DNA of 64,000 nucleotides from Hymenobacter sediminis (GTDB lineage Bacteria; Bacteroidota; Bacteroidia; Cytophagales; Hymenobacteraceae). The stretch covers positions 124,001 to 188,000 of the forward strand of contig NZ_QKNS01000006.1 in NCBI RefSeq assembly GCF_003231285.1, given 5' to 3'. How positions within the stretch are numbered: position 1 is the stretch's first letter; each line of letters opens with the position of its first letter. Under the pieces are notes generated by a model that ran no database searches, was not told the origin of the DNA, and saw nothing but the letters and a program-made list of their open reading frames with translations. Shown piece after piece: positions 26,010 through 34,819 of the stretch. The translations under genes and the position numbers were made by a program.

Positions 26010-26873
26010 ATGAGACAGCTAAAAATCAGCAAGCAGATCACCAACCGCGAAAGTCAGTCGCTGGACAAATACCTCCAGGAGATTGGCAAGGTGGATCTGC
26101 TGACCCCCGATGAGGAGGTAACGCTGGCGCAACGCATCAAGGAAGGTGACCAGCAGGCGCTGGAAAAACTGACCAAAGCTAACCTGCGCTTCGTGGTGTC
26201 GGTGGCTAAGCAATACCAGAACCAAGGTTTGTCGTTGGGCGACTTGATCAACGAGGGCAACCTCGGCCTGATTAAAGCCGCCAAGCGCTTCGACGAAACC
26301 CGCGGCTTTAAGTTCATCTCCTACGCTGTATGGTGGATTCGCCAATCCATTCTGCAGGCCTTGGCCGAACAGTCGCGTATTGTGCGTCTGCCCCTGAACC
26401 GCGTAGGCTCGCTGAACAAGATTTCCAAGTCCTTCTCCGAACTGGAGCAAAAATTCGAGCGGGAGCCCTCGCCTGAAGAAATTGCCGAGGTGCTGGAGCT
26501 GACGACTTCGGAGGTTGTAGACACTCTGAAAATTTCAGGTCGCCACGTATCCGTGGATGCTCCCTTCGTGCAGGGTGAAGAAAACCGCCTGCTCGACGTA
26601 CTCGAAAACGAGGATGAAGAGTCGCCTGATACGGGACTGATGAACGACTCGCTCCGCAAGGAAGTGCAGCGCGCCCTGAGCACGCTCACCAAGCGCGAAG
26701 CTGACGTTATCACCCTTTATTTCGGCCTGAACGGAGAGCACTCGCTCACGCTGGAGGAAATCGGGGAGAAGTTTAACCTGACCCGCGAGCGGGTTCGTCA
26801 GATCAAGGAAAAAGCAATTCGCCGCCTGCGCCATACTTCGCGCAGCAAAGCGTTGAAGCCTTACCTGGGGTAG
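26010..26873 (+). CDS. rpoD: Primary RNA polymerase sigma factor, short Bacteroidota type
   Basis: 287 residues. It starts at region 1.2 (SLDKYLQEIGKVDLLTPDEE) with no region 1.1. Region 2 is intact (NLRFVVSVAKQYQNQGL, DLINEGNLGLIKAAKRFD, FKFISYAVWWIRQSIL). Regions 3 and 4 end in the helix-turn-helix SLTLEEIGEKFNLTRERVRQ. This is the primary sigma of Bacteroidota, which reads the unusual minus-7 TAnnTTTG and minus-33 TTG elements rather than TATAAT. Several such boxes occur in this same window. The gene stands alone between hairpins. Confidence 0.96.
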   Translation: MRQLKISKQITNRESQSLDKYLQEIGKVDLLTPDEEVTLAQRIKEGDQQALEKLTKANLRFVVSVAKQYQNQGLSLGDLINEGNLGLIKAAKRFDETRGFKFISYAVWWIRQSILQALAEQSRIVRLPLNRVGSLNKISKSFSELEQKFEREPSPEEIAEVLELTTSEVVDTLKISGRHVSVDAPFVQGEENRLLDVLENEDEESPDTGLMNDSLRKEVQRALSTLTKREADVITLYFGLNGEHSLTLEEIGEKFNLTRERVRQIKEKAIRRLRHTSRSKALKPYLG

Positions 26874-26892
26874 ACTAGTTTTACCCCACTCT

Positions 26893-26923
26893 AAAAAACC
26901 CCGGCCTTGTGTTGGGGTTTTTT
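26893..26923 (+). terminator. rpoD terminator
   Basis: AAAAAACCCC, a short loop, then GGGGTTTTTT. The A run and T run make it effective in both directions. Confidence 0.9.
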
Positions 26924-26977
26924 GTTGTACTATGGAGGTAAGAGGGCCAATTGCTTCCCTGAGGCGGGTAGTCCTGT

Positions 26978-26985
26978 TACCTTTG
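26978..26985 (+). promoter_or_regulatory. trxB promoter minus-7 box
   Basis: TACCTTTG matches TAnnTTTG; a TTG lies 24 bp upstream (26951-26953), a little farther than usual. Transcription would begin near 26992, which supports the trxB start at 27042 over in-frame upstream codons. Confidence 0.6.
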
Positions 26986-27041
26986 CATCCCGTTACCTTA
27001 ACCCTCATGGCACCTGCCTTTGGTCAGGGCCTTATTTTCTC

Positions 27042-27989
27042 ATGGAGACTACCACCCCGGAACACATCAAGTGTTTGATTATAGGCTCAGGTCCAGCAGG
27101 CTATACTGCAGCTATTTATGCTTCACGGGCAGGCCTAAAGCCTGTGATGTACCAGGGCCTGCAACCTGGCGGTCAGCTTACCATCACCAACGACGTGGAG
27201 AACTTTCCCGGCTACCCCGATGGCATCATGGGGCCGGAGATGATGGAAGATTTGAAAAAGCAGGCTGCCCGCTTCGGTACTGATATTCGCTACGGCATTG
27301 CCACCGCCGTGGACTTCTCGGGGCACCCGCACCGCGTGACCATTGACGAAACGCTGGAGCTGACGGCGGACACTGTCATTATTGCTACCGGTGCTTCGGC
27401 TAAGTGGCTAGGCCTACCCTCCGAGCAGCGCCTGAACGGTTCGGGTGTATCGGCCTGCGCCGTGTGCGATGGATTCTTCTACCGCGGCAAAGACGTTGCC
27501 ATTGTGGGTGCCGGCGATACTGCCGCTGAGGAGGCGACCTATTTGGCTAACCTGTGCTCCAAGGTGTACATGATTGTGCGGAAAGGAGAGATGCGTGCTT
27601 CGAAAATTATGCAGAAGCGTGTACTCGATAACCCCAAAATTGAAGTGCTCTGGAACACGGTAACCGACGAAATCTTGGGTGAACACGGCGTAGAAGGCGC
27701 CCGCCTAAAGAATGTAGTGGACGGCACTACCCGCGACATTGCTGTTGAAGGATTCTTCGTAGCTATTGGCCACGAGCCCAACTCCAAAATCTTTCAGCCC
27801 TACCTCCATCACGACGAGCAAGGTTACCTGAAAACCATTCCGGGTACGGCTAAAACTAACGTAGATGGCGTGTTTGCCTGCGGCGACGTGCAGGACTTTA
27901 CGTATCGCCAGGCCGTAACGGCCGCCGGCTCGGGTTGCATGGCTGCCTTGGACGCAGAGCGTTATCTCGCCGCCCTAGGCGACCATTAA
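27042..27989 (+). CDS. trxB: Thioredoxin-disulfide reductase
   Basis: 315 residues from ATG 27042, which lies after the predicted promoter and directly before METTTPEHIKC. The FAD-binding motif GSGPAGYTAAIYASRAG is at about 15-31, the redox pair is CAVC in GVSACAVCDGFFYRG near 145, the NADPH-binding loop is VGAGDTAAEEA near 168, and the C-terminal FAD contact is VDGVFACGDVQDFTYRQA. It reduces thioredoxin with NADPH in the cytosol. Related bacillithiol disulfide reductases share the fold but normally lack this CxxC, so thioredoxin reductase is the better call. Confidence 0.96.
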   Translation: METTTPEHIKCLIIGSGPAGYTAAIYASRAGLKPVMYQGLQPGGQLTITNDVENFPGYPDGIMGPEMMEDLKKQAARFGTDIRYGIATAVDFSGHPHRVTIDETLELTADTVIIATGASAKWLGLPSEQRLNGSGVSACAVCDGFFYRGKDVAIVGAGDTAAEEATYLANLCSKVYMIVRKGEMRASKIMQKRVLDNPKIEVLWNTVTDEILGEHGVEGARLKNVVDGTTRDIAVEGFFVAIGHEPNSKIFQPYLHHDEQGYLKTIPGTAKTNVDGVFACGDVQDFTYRQAVTAAGSGCMAALDAERYLAALGDH

Positions 27990-27991
27990 CA

Positions 27992-28098
27992 GTAAATGAG
28001 CAGATGAGTGAAGGCGCGAATTGATCAGGCAATACACTAGCCGAAACGGTGAAACGTTGAGCCTGCAACTTCTCTCCTTCACTCATCGGCTCATTTAC
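27992..28098. repeat. Long inverted repeat between trxB and the M23 gene
   Basis: Arms 27992-28014 and 28076-28098 match at 22 of 23 positions (left arm begins GTAAATGAGCAGATGAGTGA). The spacer is 61 bp. No T run follows, so it is not a classical terminator. A related, weaker pair flanks the tyrS/holA intergenic region. Confidence 0.75.
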
Positions 28099-28117
28099 TT
28101 ATTCACTCATTAAATTT

Positions 28118-29275
28118 TTGCTCTTGCTGAATAGTTTAAAACCCTGGCTGCTGCCGCTGCTACTGATCGGGCTGTTTCTTGGCTTGCCCGGCCAGCTGCT
28201 GGCCCAGCGGCGGAAAGTGCCGGAGCCAAAAGCAAAAGCCGGCTCGGCAGGCAAGCGGAAAGATTTCTTCCGCATCAAATCCCCGACTATCCGCTACGTG
28301 CGGCCCGATACAACCATTCTTATTGAAACGGAGGAGCTGCCTGATGAAGGATCTGACGCAGCGAAATCCATCTTCTTCAATCCTGCGAAAAAGCTTTCTA
28401 TCGTTAGTGAGGATACCAGCACGCTTAATGAGGGTGGCCAACATATTGTGGAAGTGAAGGAGGAGGTGCAAATCGACTCCAGCTGGATTCAGGTGGCGGG
28501 CTATTATGCCATCTGGGATACGCATAACATCAACCCGTACCGGGTGGACGGCCGCCGTATTAAGGACACGCTGAATCTGAAGCTGACAGAGCCGGAGCGG
28601 CAGCGCTTCGCCAAAATGCCCCTGAACCGCACGCCTATTACTTCTGACTTTGGTTTCCGGGGGTACCGCTGGCACTACGGCACCGACCTAGACCTGGAAA
28701 CGGGCGACTCAGTAAAAGCGGCTTTTGATGGAGTAGTGCGCATTGTAAAATGGGACGGCTCGGGTTACGGCAACTACATTCTGGTGCGCCACTACAACGG
28801 CATCGAAACCCTGTACGGCCACTTGCAGAAGTCTTTGGTAACACCGGGCACGTTCGTAAAGGCAGGGCAATTGATTGGCCGGGGTGGCAACACCGGGCGT
28901 AGCAGTGGCTCCCACCTGCACTTTGAAGTGCGCTACGAAGGCAACCCGATTGACCCGGAAAACTTATACGACTTTCCTGATTACCGCCTCATCAAGGACA
29001 ACTTCCAGATTACCTCCAGCCTATTTGCTTACTACAGCAAGGCTTTGCGTTACAGAGGGGGTAGTGTACCAGGCGCCGGCAGTGGCAGCGGAGGTACCCG
29101 TAGTAGTAGCAGCGGCAAGCCGACCCAAGCCCGACGAACGGTCACGCACCGTATTCGCTCTGGGGATACACTCTCGGAAATTGCTGAGAAGTATGGCGTA
29201 TCGCAAAGTCAACTGCGCCGTCTTAACGGCAACGTAGGCACCCTCCGGCCCGGCCGGACGCTGCGGATTAAATAA
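28118..29275 (+). CDS. M23-family peptidase with C-terminal LysM domain
   Basis: 385 residues from a TTG start (no usable ATG nearby; an alternative TTG is 6 bp downstream). The signal peptide is LKPWLLPLLLIGLFLGLPGQLLA. The M23 (lysostaphin-type) domain lies at about 170-295: metal ligands appear in YRWHYGTDLDLETGD and SHLHFEVRY, with GLYGHL-type YGHLQKSL. A Gly/Ser-rich linker leads to a LysM repeat at the end (THRIRSGDTLSEIAEKYGVS). It probably trims peptidoglycan cross-bridges in the periplasm. The first zinc His context is HYGTDLD and the last HLHFE, so catalysis is likely intact. Confidence 0.9.
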   Translation: MLLLNSLKPWLLPLLLIGLFLGLPGQLLAQRRKVPEPKAKAGSAGKRKDFFRIKSPTIRYVRPDTTILIETEELPDEGSDAAKSIFFNPAKKLSIVSEDTSTLNEGGQHIVEVKEEVQIDSSWIQVAGYYAIWDTHNINPYRVDGRRIKDTLNLKLTEPERQRFAKMPLNRTPITSDFGFRGYRWHYGTDLDLETGDSVKAAFDGVVRIVKWDGSGYGNYILVRHYNGIETLYGHLQKSLVTPGTFVKAGQLIGRGGNTGRSSGSHLHFEVRYEGNPIDPENLYDFPDYRLIKDNFQITSSLFAYYSKALRYRGGSVPGAGSGSGGTRSSSSGKPTQARRTVTHRIRSGDTLSEIAEKYGVSQSQLRRLNGNVGTLRPGRTLRIK

Positions 29276-29286
29276 AATGGCTATTC

Positions 29287-29339
29287 GCACATAAAAAAGC
29301 CCCGCCTGGATCTAATCTAGGCGGGGCTTTTTTATGTGC
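29287..29339. terminator. Bidirectional terminator between convergent genes
   Basis: A perfect 21-bp stem: GCACATAAAAAAGCCCCGCC plus T, loop, and its complement ending TTTTTTATGTGC. It separates the M23 gene (plus) from the aldo/keto reductase (minus). Confidence 0.93.
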
Positions 29340-29383
29340 GAGTGGTACGAGATGCAAAGCCAGTGCGGTTGTTAGCCGATACT

Positions 29384-30409
29384 TTAGACCAGCTTTGGGT
29401 GCAGCATAGGGAAGCTGCGCTGATGCCAGTAGGGGTAAATGGGCGGCGTGTCGCTGGCGGCATCAAGCTTGGCAACCTGCTCAGGTGTAAGATTCCAGCC
29501 TACGGCATCCAGGTTCTGGCGGAGCTGCTCCTCGTTGCGGGCCCCAATGACGAGGTTGACCACCGTCGGACGCTGCAGAAGCCAGTTCAGGGCTACTTGA
29601 GCTACTGATTTGCCGGTTTCAGCAGCTACCTCATCTAAGGCATCAATGATGTTGAACAGCAACTCGTCGGGCACCTTGGGGCCCTGGCCGCCACCCTGGG
29701 CCAGGCGGCTGCTTTCTGGGATGGGCTGGCCGCGGCGGATTTTACCGCTCAGCAGACCCGCCGACAAGGGGCTCCAGACGATGGTGCCTACCCCTTGGTC
29801 GAGGCCGAGAGGTAGGAGCTCCCACTCAAACTCGCGGTTGGCCAGGGAGTAGTAGGCCTGGTGACCCACGTAGCGGGCCCATCCGTAACGCTCCGATACC
29901 GACAAGGACTTCATCAGGTGCCAGCCTGAAAAGTTGGAGCAGGCAATGTAACGCACCTTGCCGCTCTGCACCAGGTCATCGAGGGCGCGCAAAGTCTCCT
30001 CCACAGGGGTGTGGGAATCGAAGCCGTGCATGTGGTAGATGTCGATATGGTCGGTGCCGAGGCGACGCAGGCTGTCCTCGCAGGCCCGCACCAAGTTCTG
30101 CCGGGAGGAGCCGTAGCCGTTCGGGTCTTCGCCCATAGGGAAGGTAGCTTTGGTGGAAATCAGCACCTCGCTGCGCCGCCCTTCCAGCGCTTTCCCTAGA
30201 ATTTCCTCCGACATGCCTTGGGAGTACACGTTAGCCGTATCAAACAACGTGACGCCCGCTTCCAGGCAGATGTCGATAAGCCGACGGGCCTCCTCGACCT
30301 GGGTGCTGCCCCAGGCTTTAAAAAATTCATTGCCGCCGCCAAAAGTGGCCGTGCCGAAACTCAGGACCGGGATGCGCAAGCCGGAGCGGCCAAGCTGTCT
30401 GTATTCCAT
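29384..30409 (-). CDS. Aldo/keto reductase
   Basis: 341 residues from the ATG at 30409 (MEYRQLGRSGLRIPVLSFGT), the normal start of this family; upstream codons are leader. The TIM-barrel AKR has catalytic Asp in LFDTANVYSQG, the Lys in STKATFPMG, and the His in YHMHGFDSHTP. The C-terminal NADPH-binding part is VIGARNEEQLRQNL. It belongs with YhdN/Tas-like oxidoreductases, reducing aldehydes or ketones in the cytosol; the natural substrate is unknown. The gene is monocistronic on the minus strand. Confidence 0.93.
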   Translation of the reverse strand: MEYRQLGRSGLRIPVLSFGTATFGGGNEFFKAWGSTQVEEARRLIDICLEAGVTLFDTANVYSQGMSEEILGKALEGRRSEVLISTKATFPMGEDPNGYGSSRQNLVRACEDSLRRLGTDHIDIYHMHGFDSHTPVEETLRALDDLVQSGKVRYIACSNFSGWHLMKSLSVSERYGWARYVGHQAYYSLANREFEWELLPLGLDQGVGTIVWSPLSAGLLSGKIRRGQPIPESSRLAQGGGQGPKVPDELLFNIIDALDEVAAETGKSVAQVALNWLLQRPTVVNLVIGARNEEQLRQNLDAVGWNLTPEQVAKLDAASDTPPIYPYWHQRSFPMLHPKLV

Positions 30410-30564
30410 AAGATGAGGGGGTAGGGTGCAATTGCGCCTCTGGTGGAAGTTGTGGGCCGGAGAACCGGTCGTAAATCGGGTTGAATAACTCCCGGGCATG
30501 CCCTTGGGTTTTTTCTGGACCGCTCCTCAAGGACGAACTACCCCGTAAAAGCCCCGTAACCTAG

Positions 30565-30572
30565 TACTTTTG
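30565..30572 (+). promoter_or_regulatory. Probable bshB1 promoter minus-7 box
   Basis: TACTTTTG fits TAnnTTTG 80 bp before the bshB1 start. No TTG at the expected distance, so support is limited. Confidence 0.45.
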
Positions 30573-30651
30573 CCGCCTCTGCCAGCTCCGTATTGGTCTT
30601 GTCATGACGGCCGCAGTGTCGGCAGATTTTCTTTGACCCTTCCTTATTTCC

Positions 30652-31371
30652 ATGAAACTTGATATCCTGGCCGTTGGCTCCCACCCCGATGATGTAGAAA
30701 TGTCGTGCTCGGGCACGTTGCTGGCCGCTGCCGCGGCTGGTAAGAAAATCGGCATTGTCGACCTGACCCGGGGCGAGCTGGGCACCCGCGGCACGCCCGC
30801 TACCCGCGCCCAGGAAGCCGAAGCTGCCAGCCGCATCCTGGGGTTGAGTGCCCGCGAGAACCTAGGCTTACCCGACGGTTTCTTCCGCAACGACCGGGAG
30901 CACCAGTTGCCCGTTATTGCCGCCTTGCGCCGCTACCAGCCCGACATCGTGCTCTGCAACGCCATCCACGACCGGCACCCTGACCATGGCCGCGGCTCCC
31001 AACTCGTATCAGAATCCTGCTTTCTTGCGGGCCTGCGCATGATTGAAACCCTCGGCGACAATGGGCAACCTCAGGAGCCCTGGCGCCCCCGGCTAGTGTT
31101 CCACTACATCCAGGACCGCCAAATTCCAGCCGATTTCGTGGTGGACATTTCGGCTCACTGGCCTAAGAAGTGGGAAAGCATTCAGGCCTACCGCACCCAG
31201 TTTCATGACCCCACTAGCACCGAGCCCACCACCTACCTTTCTACGCCCGTGTTTAGCAATTTCATGGAAGCCCGCGCCCGCGAGTTCGGCCACCTGATTG
31301 GGGTAGAGTTTGGGGAAGGCTTCACCCGCGAGCGGCCCCTAGGCGTGCGGGACGTGACAGAGTTGATTTAA
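30652..31371 (+). CDS. bshB1: Bacillithiol biosynthesis deacetylase BshB1
   Basis: 239 residues of the PIG-L/LmbE deacetylase family. It has the zinc motif HPDD (VGSHPDDVEMSCSGTL) near residue 11, TRGELGTRGT, and the second motif HDRHPDHGRGSQLV near 107 supplying the third ligand and catalytic residues. BshB1 removes the acetyl group from GlcNAc-malate to give GlcN-malate in bacillithiol synthesis. The length and motif spacing fit BshB1 better than other LmbE-like proteins. It implies bacillithiol as the main small thiol; bshA and bshC are not in this window. Confidence 0.94.
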   Translation: MKLDILAVGSHPDDVEMSCSGTLLAAAAAGKKIGIVDLTRGELGTRGTPATRAQEAEAASRILGLSARENLGLPDGFFRNDREHQLPVIAALRRYQPDIVLCNAIHDRHPDHGRGSQLVSESCFLAGLRMIETLGDNGQPQEPWRPRLVFHYIQDRQIPADFVVDISAHWPKKWESIQAYRTQFHDPTSTEPTTYLSTPVFSNFMEARAREFGHLIGVEFGEGFTRERPLGVRDVTELI

Positions 31372-31380
31372 AAGCAGCGA

Positions 31381-31419
31381 GAAAAAAGGAGCCAATCCAT
31401 CAGGTTGGCTCCTTTTTTC
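31381..31419 (+). terminator. bshB1 terminator
   Basis: Perfect 15-bp stem GAAAAAAGGAGCCAA / TTGGCTCCTTTTTTC with flanking A and T runs. Confidence 0.92.
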
Positions 31420-31630
31420 GCGTGTAGTAAGTTATATGTAAAGTCTGATTGTTATGTGTAAAGTAAGCTGCACATTATTAAATAGCTGTTTTTGAGCTTA
31501 AGCAAAAGTCTGATGCGGCTTTCTATTTGTGCTGCTTTCGGAGAAGCTATATGCTACTTGGTGCCATGTTTCGCGGTAGGGCTCGGGTGGCCCTGCCAAT
31601 GCCCGAAATCTGGTAACCTCTTTACGTAGT

Positions 31631-32323
31631 ATGACCACTGTAAAATCCTCTCTGCCCCTGGGTCTAAAGCTGAGTTTTAGCGCCTTCCTAGTCGTAATGG
31701 TGCCGGTGTATTGGGTAAACTACGGCCCAACTAACTTTCTGTATTTCTGCGATGTGGCGCTGCTGCTGTGCTTTATCAGTGTGTGGACGGAGCATCGGCT
31801 GCCGTCCTCCATGGCGGCGGTGGGCATTCTGTTACCCCAAGTGCTGTGGTGCGCCGACTTTCTGGGCGAGCTGTTCGGCTTTCATCTGGTGGGCCTGACG
31901 TCTTACATGTTCGACCCGAACCGGTCCTTCTTTCTGCGGGGGCTTTCCTTTTTTCATGGCTGGCTGCCCTTCCTGATCCTGTTTTTGGTTAAGCGCCTGG
32001 GGTATGACTGGCGCGCCCTGCCCGCCTGGACGCTGCTGGCCTGGGCGCTCTGCCTGGTGGCCTACTTCTGCTTGCCACCGGCCGGAACCATTCTTGCCGA
32101 TCCTAAAATTCCTGTCAACATCAACTACGTCTTCGGCTTCGACGACGCGCATCCGCAAACCTGGCTGCCGGCTCCGCTCTACTTGGTAGGCTGGCTTTTG
32201 ACTCTGCTGGTTGCTGTGTACCTGCCTACCCATTGGGTGTTGCGCAAGTGGGTAGGAGGCAGGCAACCTAAACAAAAGGCACATCCTGTTGAAAGCACCC
32301 TTGCATTGCAGCGCGCCCGGTAA
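31631..32323 (+). CDS. Multi-pass membrane protein of unknown function
   Basis: 230 residues with about six hydrophobic helices (LKLSFSAFLVVMVPVYWV, FLYFCDVALLLCFISVW, GWLPFLILFLVKRL, WTLLAWALCLVAYFCLP, LYLVGWLLTLLVAVYLP). Conserved-looking polar residues include DFLGELFG, FHGWLP and DPNRS near helix ends. I recognise a widely found uncharacterised membrane family but no function. It is alone, between a terminator upstream and a long gene-poor stretch downstream. The basic tail is cytoplasmic by the positive-inside rule. Confidence 0.8.
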   Translation: MTTVKSSLPLGLKLSFSAFLVVMVPVYWVNYGPTNFLYFCDVALLLCFISVWTEHRLPSSMAAVGILLPQVLWCADFLGELFGFHLVGLTSYMFDPNRSFFLRGLSFFHGWLPFLILFLVKRLGYDWRALPAWTLLAWALCLVAYFCLPPAGTILADPKIPVNINYVFGFDDAHPQTWLPAPLYLVGWLLTLLVAVYLPTHWVLRKWVGGRQPKQKAHPVESTLALQRAR

Positions 32324-32913
32324 GCTGTCATCTATATCTAAGAAGTCAGATTCTTGCTATTTGGGCGGAGTCTCGGCTACGCGCTGGTGTTCGGTGCTCT
32401 CTTCTGCAATCGAGCTGCTTACATGAAACTTCCTGCTTCCGCCGCTTACCCCAGTAACCCAAGTCAACGCGACGCAATGGCGCCGCAGATGCTGGCGCTA
32501 TCCCAGGATGCCAAGCCACAACGGGCGAACAGCCCAGCCCGCGTTGCGAATCAGCTGCTGTCGGTACACTCATTCGTTACGTCACCGCGACCAACCTATC
32601 AAACTATCCGACAAGCTTTCTCGGCTCATTTTGCCCACAACTGCCATTGCCAAGGCTGGCAAAAGATTGCCCAAGGGCCGAGTTGGCATGCACCGGCAAA
32701 ACACGGCGCCCGCTCATGAAGTCAATTCCTATAAAAGTGTCTGAACAATCATCCTGATTGGGTTAGGGTTGCTGATTCTGGGAGGGGTAGGGTCTTTGCG
32801 CTTGGCATCACCAAGCTGCGCATTCTGGCGGGCGTTGTCGCTTTTATCGGAGGCTGCTGTTATCCTTTGGGCTGTATTTCGCTCTGTCCTGACGAAATGC
32901 CTCTGGTGTAAAG
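32324..32913. other. Gene-poor stretch
   Basis: About 590 bp. Open frames here (for example 32354-32719) show low-complexity composition, no domain and no start context, so I do not call a gene. No RNA gene was recognised. Confidence 0.5.
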
Positions 32914-32966
32914 CATAGGCAAAAAGAAAGCGCGGCCACAGCAGCCGCGCTTTCTTTTTGCCTATG
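32914..32966. terminator. Bidirectional terminator at the 3' end of accC
   Basis: A 23-bp perfect stem: CATAGGCAAAAAGAAAGCGC plus GGC, loop CACAGCA, then the complement ending TTTTTGCCTATG. It ends the minus-strand accC transcript and would stop plus-strand reads too. Confidence 0.92.
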
Positions 32967-32978
32967 GCATAGAGTAGC

Positions 32979-34487
32979 TTACCGCACGCCCAACCGGTTC
33001 CGCTTCCAGGTTGAGCCAGCAGTGGTGGCTGGAGCATCCGAAGCTGCTACCGGCGCTTTCTTTTCCGTCAGGAGCATGGCCGTGAGTACGGCAGCGAGCT
33101 TGGCGGTAGCCTCGTCCGGGGCAGCGGGTTTCAAAGACTCGGGTGTGAAGTGGTCCTTGATGAAGTTGGTATCGAAGTTGCCGCTCACGAAGGCAGGGTG
33201 CTGCAGCACGTAGCGGCCGAAGCCCAGGGTGGTTTCAATGCCCGTAATCTGGTACTCGTCGATGGCGCGCAGCATCCGCTCGATGGCCTCCTGGCGGGTA
33301 GCCCCGAAGGTGACGAGCTTGGCAATCATGGGGTCGTAGTAAATCGGGATATCCATGCCCTGCTCAAAGCCATCATCTACCCGCACACCAGGGCCCTGGG
33401 GCCGCACGTAGGTGGTCAGGTTCCCGATGTCGGGCAGGAAGTTGTTCTGCGGATCCTCGGCGTACACGCGCAGCTCCAGGGCGTGGCCCTGAATCTGTAG
33501 GTCGTCTTGGCGGAAGGCGAGGGGTAGGCCCTGGGCTACCTTGATCTGCTCCTTTACCAGGTCGAGGCCGGTGATTTGCTCCGTTACGGGGTGCTCTACC
33601 TGCAGGCGGGTGTTCATCTCCAGGAAGTAGAAGTTGCGCTGGTCATCGAGCAAAAACTCCACGGTGCCAGCCCCGGTGTAGTTGCAGGCGCGGGCCACGT
33701 CCACGGCGCAGCGGCCCATTTCGGCGCGCAGTTCCGGCGTGAGCACCGACGAAGGCGCTTCCTCAATCACCTTCTGGTGGCGGCGCTGAATAGAGCATTC
33801 CCGCTCGAAGAGGTGCACGATGTTGCCGTGCTCGTCGCCCAGCACCTGAATTTCGATGTGGCGCGGTCCGGTCACGAACTTCTCAATAAAAACTGACCCG
33901 TCGCCGAAAGCTGAAGTAGCCTCGTTTACCGCCAGCTGCATCTGCTCCTCAAACTCCTCGGGCTGGTGCACCAGGCGCATGCCCTTACCGCCGCCGCCAG
34001 CCGAAGCCTTGATCAACACCGGGAAGCCTACCTGCTGGGCTACCTGCTTGGCTTCCTGCACGTCGGTAATGGCTTCATCGAGGCCTGGCACCAGCGGAAT
34101 GTTGTAGGCTTTCACGGCTTGCTTGGCCGAAAGCTTGTCGCCCATGATATCCATGGCCTCGGCCGAAGGGCCCACGAAAATCAGCCCGGCTTCCTTCACC
34201 ATGCGGGCAAACTCGGCGTTTTCGGAGAGGAAGCCGTAGCCAGGGTGAATAGCATCGACGCCTAGCTGGCGGCAGACTTCCAGAATTTTGTCGCCGCGCA
34301 AGTAGCTGTCTTTGCTGGCCGGCGGGCCTACGCACACGGCCTCATCGGCATAACGGACGTGCAGGGCGTTGCGGTCGGCCTCGGAGTAAATGGCTACGGT
34401 TTGCAGGCCCATTTCCTTGGCCGAGCGCAGCACGCGCAGCGCAATTTCGCCCCGGTTGGCAACGAGCAGCTTGGTGATTTTCTTCAT
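32979..34487 (-). CDS. accC: Acetyl/propionyl-CoA carboxylase biotin carboxylase subunit
   Basis: 502 residues. Biotin carboxylase N-domain (LLVANRGEIALRVLRSAKEM), an ATP-grasp with the Gly-rich loop ASAGGGGKGMRLV near 160, the catalytic segment EMNTRLQVEHPVTEQ near 290, and a C-domain (LRVYAEDP). It charges biotin on a BCCP protein with bicarbonate and ATP. It is about 50 residues longer than E. coli AccC because of an Ala-rich C-terminal tail, as in several Bacteroidota proteins that may serve acetyl- and propionyl-CoA carboxylase. No accB or carboxyltransferase gene is adjacent, so the subunit partner is elsewhere. Confidence 0.93.
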   Translation of the reverse strand: MKKITKLLVANRGEIALRVLRSAKEMGLQTVAIYSEADRNALHVRYADEAVCVGPPASKDSYLRGDKILEVCRQLGVDAIHPGYGFLSENAEFARMVKEAGLIFVGPSAEAMDIMGDKLSAKQAVKAYNIPLVPGLDEAITDVQEAKQVAQQVGFPVLIKASAGGGGKGMRLVHQPEEFEEQMQLAVNEATSAFGDGSVFIEKFVTGPRHIEIQVLGDEHGNIVHLFERECSIQRRHQKVIEEAPSSVLTPELRAEMGRCAVDVARACNYTGAGTVEFLLDDQRNFYFLEMNTRLQVEHPVTEQITGLDLVKEQIKVAQGLPLAFRQDDLQIQGHALELRVYAEDPQNNFLPDIGNLTTYVRPQGPGVRVDDGFEQGMDIPIYYDPMIAKLVTFGATRQEAIERMLRAIDEYQITGIETTLGFGRYVLQHPAFVSGNFDTNFIKDHFTPESLKPAAPDEATAKLAAVLTAMLLTEKKAPVAASDAPATTAGSTWKRNRLGVR

Positions 34488-34533
34488 GTGAGAGGGTAGG
34501 CGAGTGGGCGGGTGGGAGAGAAGTCAAATATGT

Positions 34534-34624
34534 TGTTATCCTGAGCGGGAGCAAAGACCCTTACCGTTAGTAATTCCGGCGGCAACGAAGCCGTAGAAGT
34601 CCTTTGCTCCCGGTCAGGATGACA
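34534..34624. repeat. Palindromic repeat with TGTCAT-type ends (copy 1)
   Basis: The left arm begins TGTTATCCTGAGCGGGAGC and the right arm, read inverted, begins TGTCATCCTGACCGGGAGC. The arms agree over about 24 of 26 bases and the loop is about 40 bp. It is the same family, by its ends, as the repeats near 41.1, 44.6 and 45.1 kb, lying between divergent accC and the oxoamine synthase. Confidence 0.8.
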
Positions 34625-34702
34625 GGTGATGTTGGCTTTGCACTCTCAAAGAAACGCCATTCCGGGCGCACCAGAAAACGCTGCCGGGCATTTTCCTGGA
34701 GG

Positions 34703-34732
34703 TTGGATGCAGCCCGAAAGCGGCTACCTTTG
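34703..34732 (+). promoter_or_regulatory. Consensus promoter TTG-N19-TACCTTTG
   Basis: TTG at 34703-34705, exactly 19 bp, then TACCTTTG at 34725-34732. This is the best Bacteroidota housekeeping promoter in the window, 88 bp upstream of the oxoamine synthase start. Confidence 0.8.
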
Positions 34733-34819
34733 CGGATTGCCATAACTTTGTACATTACTCGGGCGTTAGGTCCTTGGGCATAACCGCTCGTTTTCGTTTC
34801 ACATTCAACCCGTTCCCTC

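Noticed and set aside
32354..32719. 121-codon plus-strand frame downstream of the membrane protein
   Set aside because: No conserved domain, no plausible start signal and unusual composition; treated as non-coding.
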